Shown: piece after piece, positions 59,491 through 64,000 of the stretch | Numbering within the stretch: the stretch's first letter is position 1 | Layout of the letters: the number at the start of each line of letters is the position of its first letter | Assembly: GCA_018873245.2 (NCBI GenBank) | Contig: JAEMBT020000005.1 | Coordinates: forward strand, 6,992,001-7,056,000 | Length of the DNA stretch: 64,000 bases | From: Archegozetes longisetosus | Lineage: Eukaryota; Arthropoda; Arachnida; Sarcoptiformes; Trhypochthoniidae | Direction of reading: 5' to 3' | Notes under the pieces: generated by a model | Told to the model about the DNA's origin: nothing | Databases searched by the model: none | What the model saw: the letters and a program-made list of their open reading frames with translations, nothing else | Position numbers and translations under genes: made by a program

Positions 59491-61110
59491 ATGAATCAAA
59501 TTGCGTTCATCGTCAGATTCTTTTTTTTAATTTATTGGATTTAGAAATGACTGGCCTTTTGCTTCACTAATTGCTGCTGTAATATTTTAAGTGATTTAAA
59601 GTCAGTTAAATGATGTGGCATTGGGTCAAAGAAATGTTTGAATAGAGATTACGATTATGTGATATTAGGTTAGGTTCTGGAGGTTCGGTTATAGCCGCAC
59701 ATCTATCAGAAGAACCAACAAAGACTGTACTTGTATTAGAGACCGGTTTGTCAGAGAATATTTCATCTGATATACCACTTATGGCTTTATCAACACAACA
59801 AACTCATATGGATTGGTCTTTTCTGACTGAGCCACAAACCAGACCTTGTTTTGGGCTCAGAGTAGCATTTTGCCAATAGGTGAATCTATCAATAGATTTA
59901 ATGTTGTGAATATCAAGTCCTACATATGTGAAAATTCTAGAGATTTTGATCAATTGATCAAAGATAGAGCTACAGTTTGTCCTTGAGCTGAAGTTTTCCC
60001 ATATTTCATCAAAATTGTGATCAGGCATATGTAGCCACTGATTCTCATGGAATTGAAAGCCTTCTAACCCCTTTTCATTACCATTCCGAAAACAGTTTAC
60101 AAGCATTTCGTGATTCTGGACCTTATTTGGGTTATTCGATCCAAAACTTCAATGGTTTGATCCAATAAACTTTTGCTACACCACAAACAACTATAAGAGA
60201 TGGCAAAAGGTGCTCTATGGATAAGGCCATGTTTTAGGATCAGTAGTTCGAAGACCAAATTTGGATATTTTAATCAAATCTTTTATCATTAAAATTTTAT
60301 TCAATGAGGATAAACGAGTCTCTGCTGTAGAATTCGATCGAATGCTTATGAGTAGAGATCCTATTAAGCTGGTTTAATTTTTTGTCTAAAACAGGTGTGT
60401 TCTATTGGTTTATAAAAATTTCTTAAAAATTGATTTAATTTAGTTTCTAAAATAAAATTATAGTGCGCGTTGTAACACAAACAGTGATGCAACTTAACCC
60501 AACCTTTAACTGATTTCTTATTTCTTATGAATTTTATGAACAGATCATTATAAAAATTCATATTTAGTTGATATTTATCATCAATTAGAAAATTTCACTA
60601 AACAATTTAATGTTTTCTACAACCAAACAAATGGCTCAGAATAAACATATAAATTATGCTTAAAATTCTTTTCTGCAACTTACAAAAGATAGTTTTTGAG
60701 TCTAATTTTTGATGAACTAAATTTACCATTAGAAAATTAGAGTGTTTTATTAGTCAAAAGGGGTTAAAGCAGTTAATTAGGGTCTGGCTCTGTTAGCCGA
60801 CGATCTGTTCATCGACAAAAGTCTTTTTATAAAATTCGTCAAATTTTTCAATTATCTCGACTTCAATCGTTTTATTATGTTATTATATGCTATATTAAGT
60901 TATGTCATGTTATATTATGTCATGTTGTGTTATATTAGGTTTGATTACAAATTAAAAATCTTTCTCATTTTTTTAAGATGTCGATAAACGGAGCCAAACC
61001 ATTAATTTGCATCTCTACTTATGAGATATGTGGTTAAACAAGAAATGAGACAATACTTTCAGCTGGAGCTGACAATTCATCAAAAATACTAATACAATAC
61101 TAATATCCTG
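59491..61110 (+). pseudogene. GMC oxidoreductase pseudogene G
   Basis: Starts at ATG 59491 (MNQIAFIVR) with a damaged T-run near 59520. The FAD motif region around 59650 has lost bases ('gttaggttctggagg'). SENISSDIPLMALSTQQTH is readable near 59750-59805 and VSAVEFDRML near 60315-60350. A hAT element (60353-61017) splits the conserved segment that corresponds to RMLMRYVVK. The tail SAGADNSSKIL follows at about 61060. C-domain lost. Confidence 0.8.
60353..61017. mobile_element. hAT-type element inserted in GMC pseudogene G, with nested MITE
   Basis: The ends TAGAGATCC and GCATCTCTA are flanked by the 8-bp duplication CTTATGAG (60345-60352 and 61018-61025); the empty target is seen at 16633. 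Inside, about 60780-61003, a smaller inverted-repeat unit starts GGGTCTGGCTCTGTT, also present at 33845. A 65-codon - strand frame (60364-60561) is unrecognised. Confidence 0.8.
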
Positions 61111-61179
61111 TATAATTCTAAAATTATCTTCAAAATACCATATGAATTACAAGCTAAATTTTTATTTTTCATTAATTAA

Positions 61180-61600
61180 TTATGAAACAATGCAAACATT
61201 TTTAAAACTTTAGAACAAAGAGAACATGAGTGTTATTAAATAAGTTTCTGTACGGATTCACAAACTTGTATTGCAAAGCTTACAAACTACTCGTACGTAT
61301 GAATTCATTGTTTATCTAGTTCAAGTTTAATGGTTTGATAAACCCTTTTAACAAAATTTTGCAAATTCGTACAGAGCTCTATTTTAATAGCTCACATGTT
61401 CACTTCCTCTAAACTTTTTTAAAAGTTTTCATTGCTTTATAATTAACTAATTAATCGTAAATTTAATTTTAATCACAGTCTCAGTGGCAACTAATTTGGC
61501 GATTTTGCTAATTAAAATATATTGACCATATGGTTTCAACTGATGTTAACTGGTATTTCCACCAATCGATTTCTAGACATCATTGTTATCCAGATTTTGT
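61180..61600. repeat. Foldback repeat after GMC copy G
   Basis: The arms 'aattatgaaacaatgcaaac' and 'cattgctttataattaacta' face each other. The right half is the inverse of 4261-4510 in unit 1, so the same element type is present in opposite orientations at equivalent places. Confidence 0.6.
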
Positions 61601-61682
61601 TTATTTTAAGTCTTGTTGTAATTGATATTAGTGAAATAAAGTGTATAATATAGTATTGGAATAGGTAAATATTTTATATATA

Positions 61683-61849
61683 TGTTGAATTTTCTGACTT
61701 TATGATCCACTAGTGAACCGTCAGAGGCAATTTCAAAATCTTTGATATACAGTATAAATACTTTATTTTGAATAGTTGTTTTCTCATGTGTAAAATGACT
61801 TATGTTATACTAAATAATGCTTTACAATATCACATCTACTATTCTCATC
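61683..61849. repeat. Spacer repeat R1 (copy in unit 8)
   Basis: Matches 6130-6190 and 7736-7770 ('ccactagtgaaccgtc', 'tgttatactaaata') with the Tc1 element absent. Confidence 0.55.
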
Positions 61850-63222
61850 TAGGGTGACCAAGTCAAAAACTGTTAAATGCGAGACAAAAAAGTGACCCCT
61901 TATAAAATATTTTCTCAAAGTTTTAATTTTAAAACAACTTTTATTTACGAATTTACAATCATTATTCACTATTCAAAACGTATACTTCTGAGATTTTGCT
62001 GCATATAAGTATAGAGATTCGTTATTGCTTTGAGACAGTCATTGTTTGCAAAAGTTTCGAACTTACATTTTATAAATTAATATACTAATAATCATAAGTT
62101 TTCGATTTTCCTTGTAAAAGTAATAATAGTTTGAGCTTTCTTTACACGTAATGCACATGAAAAAAGTGTTTAAGAACTAACAATAAGCTAACGTTAGCTC
62201 AGTCTTAGATTGTAATGTACTTCAATAGGACATATTAATTAACAAAATATATTTTTTGAAATTTCTTCGAACAGTGCTTGATTTCAATTTTTTCAGTTTA
62301 AAATAACTGTTTGAATACTATTAATCAAAATGAATTCGTTTTAATATTGTTTGAATTAACAAATTTCACAATTGAATAGTATTCAAACGATTTGTTTACA
62401 AATAAAAACACATTTTGAATATAAAATATGTCAAAAAATTAAACTTACTAAAGTTTCAGAGGTAAAGAAAATTTGGAAATCAAAGTATCGAATCCGAGAC
62501 CTAGATGTTTAATATCAAACACTTTACCTCAACACCACGAAGGCTCTTTGATTAACTCTGTATTCAAACAATAATCGATAGAACTTGAAAAAATTAAATT
62601 TCAAAAAAATATATGTTACGTAACGCGTTAGCAGCTAATTTTTTATATATGTTTTAGAGTGTGCCTAAGATTGATTTTATAAAAAAAATTTTCAAGTTTC
62701 TTCCGTTGCTGCTGACAGTCCATTGTTAGTGTATTCAGTGTTCTGTTAAAGTCAAGTCAAAATTGATAGAACTTCTGTTTATCACAGCTTTATATCAAAT
62801 CAAAGTTCGGAACATGTCATTAAGAAATTAAATTATATGCATATTTCTGCTCTTACTAAACTAGTATTCATTCGATTACGTTCATCAGTCCATGGATTTT
62901 GCATTGAACTAAACACTCTCTCAACATAATTTTTACAGATAAGTACACACATAACGCATCCAATTACATACTGCAAATTAGGAAAGGTATTTTTTCCTAA
63001 AAATTTAACCATAACTTCATTATCTAAACTCTTATCATCTTTAGCCAAACATTTAAATATTACATTGTATGAATAACACTCATCAAATGAAGTACTTCTA
63101 TCAACGGAAATATTAAATGAATTACAAATATCTTCCGTCCCGTAAAAGATGCATTCAGGATACGGGACGCAGTTCTTAAATGCGAGACAATCCCATACAA
63201 CGCGGGACACTTGATCACCCTA
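61850..63222. mobile_element. hAT element, 1.37 kb, decayed
   Basis: The ends TAGGGTGACCAAGT and, inverted, TAGGGTGATCAAGT are flanked by diverged 8-bp copies TTCTCATC (61842-61849) and TTCGCATT (63223-63230). The target TTCGCATC can be read intact at 46855 and 53475. Only the transposase C-terminus is recognisable. Confidence 0.85.
62833..63210 (-). pseudogene. hAT transposase C-terminal fragment
   Basis: 125-codon frame ending with the dimerisation signature YVERVFSSMQNPWTDERNRM and RAEICI. The same sub-type as the 15654-15944 fragment (FFNTMKNLWWDERNRL). It lacks the catalytic part. Confidence 0.8.
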
Positions 63223-63259
63223 TTCGCATTATGTATTAATAAAGGTTTTATAGTAATAA

Positions 63260-63969
63260 TAATATATTTCTTAACATTTTTTCGTGTTAATAATCAATAG
63301 GACTTTAATAAGAAAAATTTTAGGAAATTTTATGGCATAAGAATTAGAATAAAGACATGGAAATATTTGTCACTTACATGTTAATTATTAATTACTGAGT
63401 GTTACATCTATTAATTAAAGTCCTACTGACATCCAGACTATTTCAGAAAATATACCAAAATCAATGTGATAAATAAAGAGAACTCAATATAATTGTAAAT
63501 CAAAATTTATAACAATCAAAAATAACAAATACTAATTATGTAAAGTATTTATAAAACATGTCTAACTTTAATCTCAATAAGTACTTGAAAATCACATTAA
63601 TGAAAATCAGTTATTGATTTTTCGATGTGTACTTAGCACATAATGCTATTGGATGATCTGGCAATAGTAAACTATAACCACTCATATTTTGAGGCAAAAT
63701 CTTAGTTCATTTAGAAAACTGTTTTGTAATATAAATCTGAAAATATTTATATTTCGAAGAGTACTTTAGATAATTAATCCAAGAGAAATAAAACTTTAAC
63801 ATATAAATGGGAATTGTTGATGGCCGCTCTGAACTCATAATTTATAATAGAAAGTGTTTCAATATCTAATAAAAGTATTGAATAAACTAATGTGCTCATA
63901 TTTTTAATAATATATTCTAGAAATAATTTCTATCACATTTATGATGTGTTATTATTATCGGTAATTGTA
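63260..63969 (+). promoter_or_regulatory. 5' flank of a ninth receptor beyond the window
   Basis: From 63455 it matches window positions 1-499 almost exactly, apart from a 16-base stretch absent at the window start. Confidence 0.75.
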
Positions 63970-63999
63970 ATGTTGTTTACTTCGATTTCGCATTCATGA
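63970..63999 (+). promoter_or_regulatory. Upstream ORF of the presumed ninth receptor
   Basis: The frame MLFTSISHS and TGA, as before receptor 1, with one silent or near-silent base change. The receptor ATG is expected near 64047, outside the window. Confidence 0.5.
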
Positions 64000-64000
64000 A

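Overview
The window is AT-rich genomic DNA from an arthropod. Evidence: gustatory-receptor-like 7-transmembrane genes of about 354 codons, a multi-exon copper monooxygenase gene with mostly short GT-AG introns, and many Tc1/mariner and hAT transposon relics. Single-exon chemoreceptors in tandem and short introns would fit a mite, possibly trombidiform, but that is inference; nothing here fixes the species.

The backbone is a tandem array on the + strand. The repeated unit is: a conserved 5' flank of about 0.7-1.2 kb, a tiny upstream ORF, an intronless receptor gene, and then a decayed GMC-oxidoreductase (glucose-dehydrogenase-like) copy preceded by a short 'leader' block. Receptors lie at 577-1638, 11491-12555, 30715-31777 (two frameshifts), 38077-39141, 48363-50094 (destroyed start, transposon insertion, nonsense codon), 51098-52162, 54259-55326 and 57610-58677. 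The last 540 bases repeat the first 530 almost exactly, so a ninth receptor should start about 47 bases past the window end. Six of the eight visible receptors are open. Every GMC copy is broken (A 3075-5551, B 14738-16860, C 31920-32655, D 41491-43095, G 59491-61110), and only leader stubs remain after the sixth and seventh receptors.

Between receptors 2 and 3 sits a MOXD1-type monooxygenase pair. 23190-26265 is an apparently intact 8-exon, 622-residue gene (signal peptide, DOMON, two copper domains, hydrophobic tail). 20062-22080 is a 5'-truncated pseudogene copy carrying a stop and a frameshift.

The spacers are full of insertions whose edges can be read from target-site duplications. There are Tc1/mariner elements with TA duplications (6191-7733, 8787-10129, 19291-20032, 26510-29488, 47762-48292, 48381-49042) and hAT elements with 8-bp duplications (15000-16037, 26814-29252, 35132-36241, 36544-36990, 39979-40705, 41782-42402, 45421-46280, 60353-61017, 61850-63222). 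There are also foldback elements, one 9-bp-duplication element (55889-56649) and a non-LTR retrotransposon fragment (about 18000-19100, - strand).

The most interesting signals are mosaic and gene-conversion patterns among receptors, 5' flanks more conserved than the receptor N-terminal halves, a conserved 9-codon upstream ORF at fixed distance from the start, and foldback elements sharing a core but carrying different arms. No clearly new biochemical system was found.
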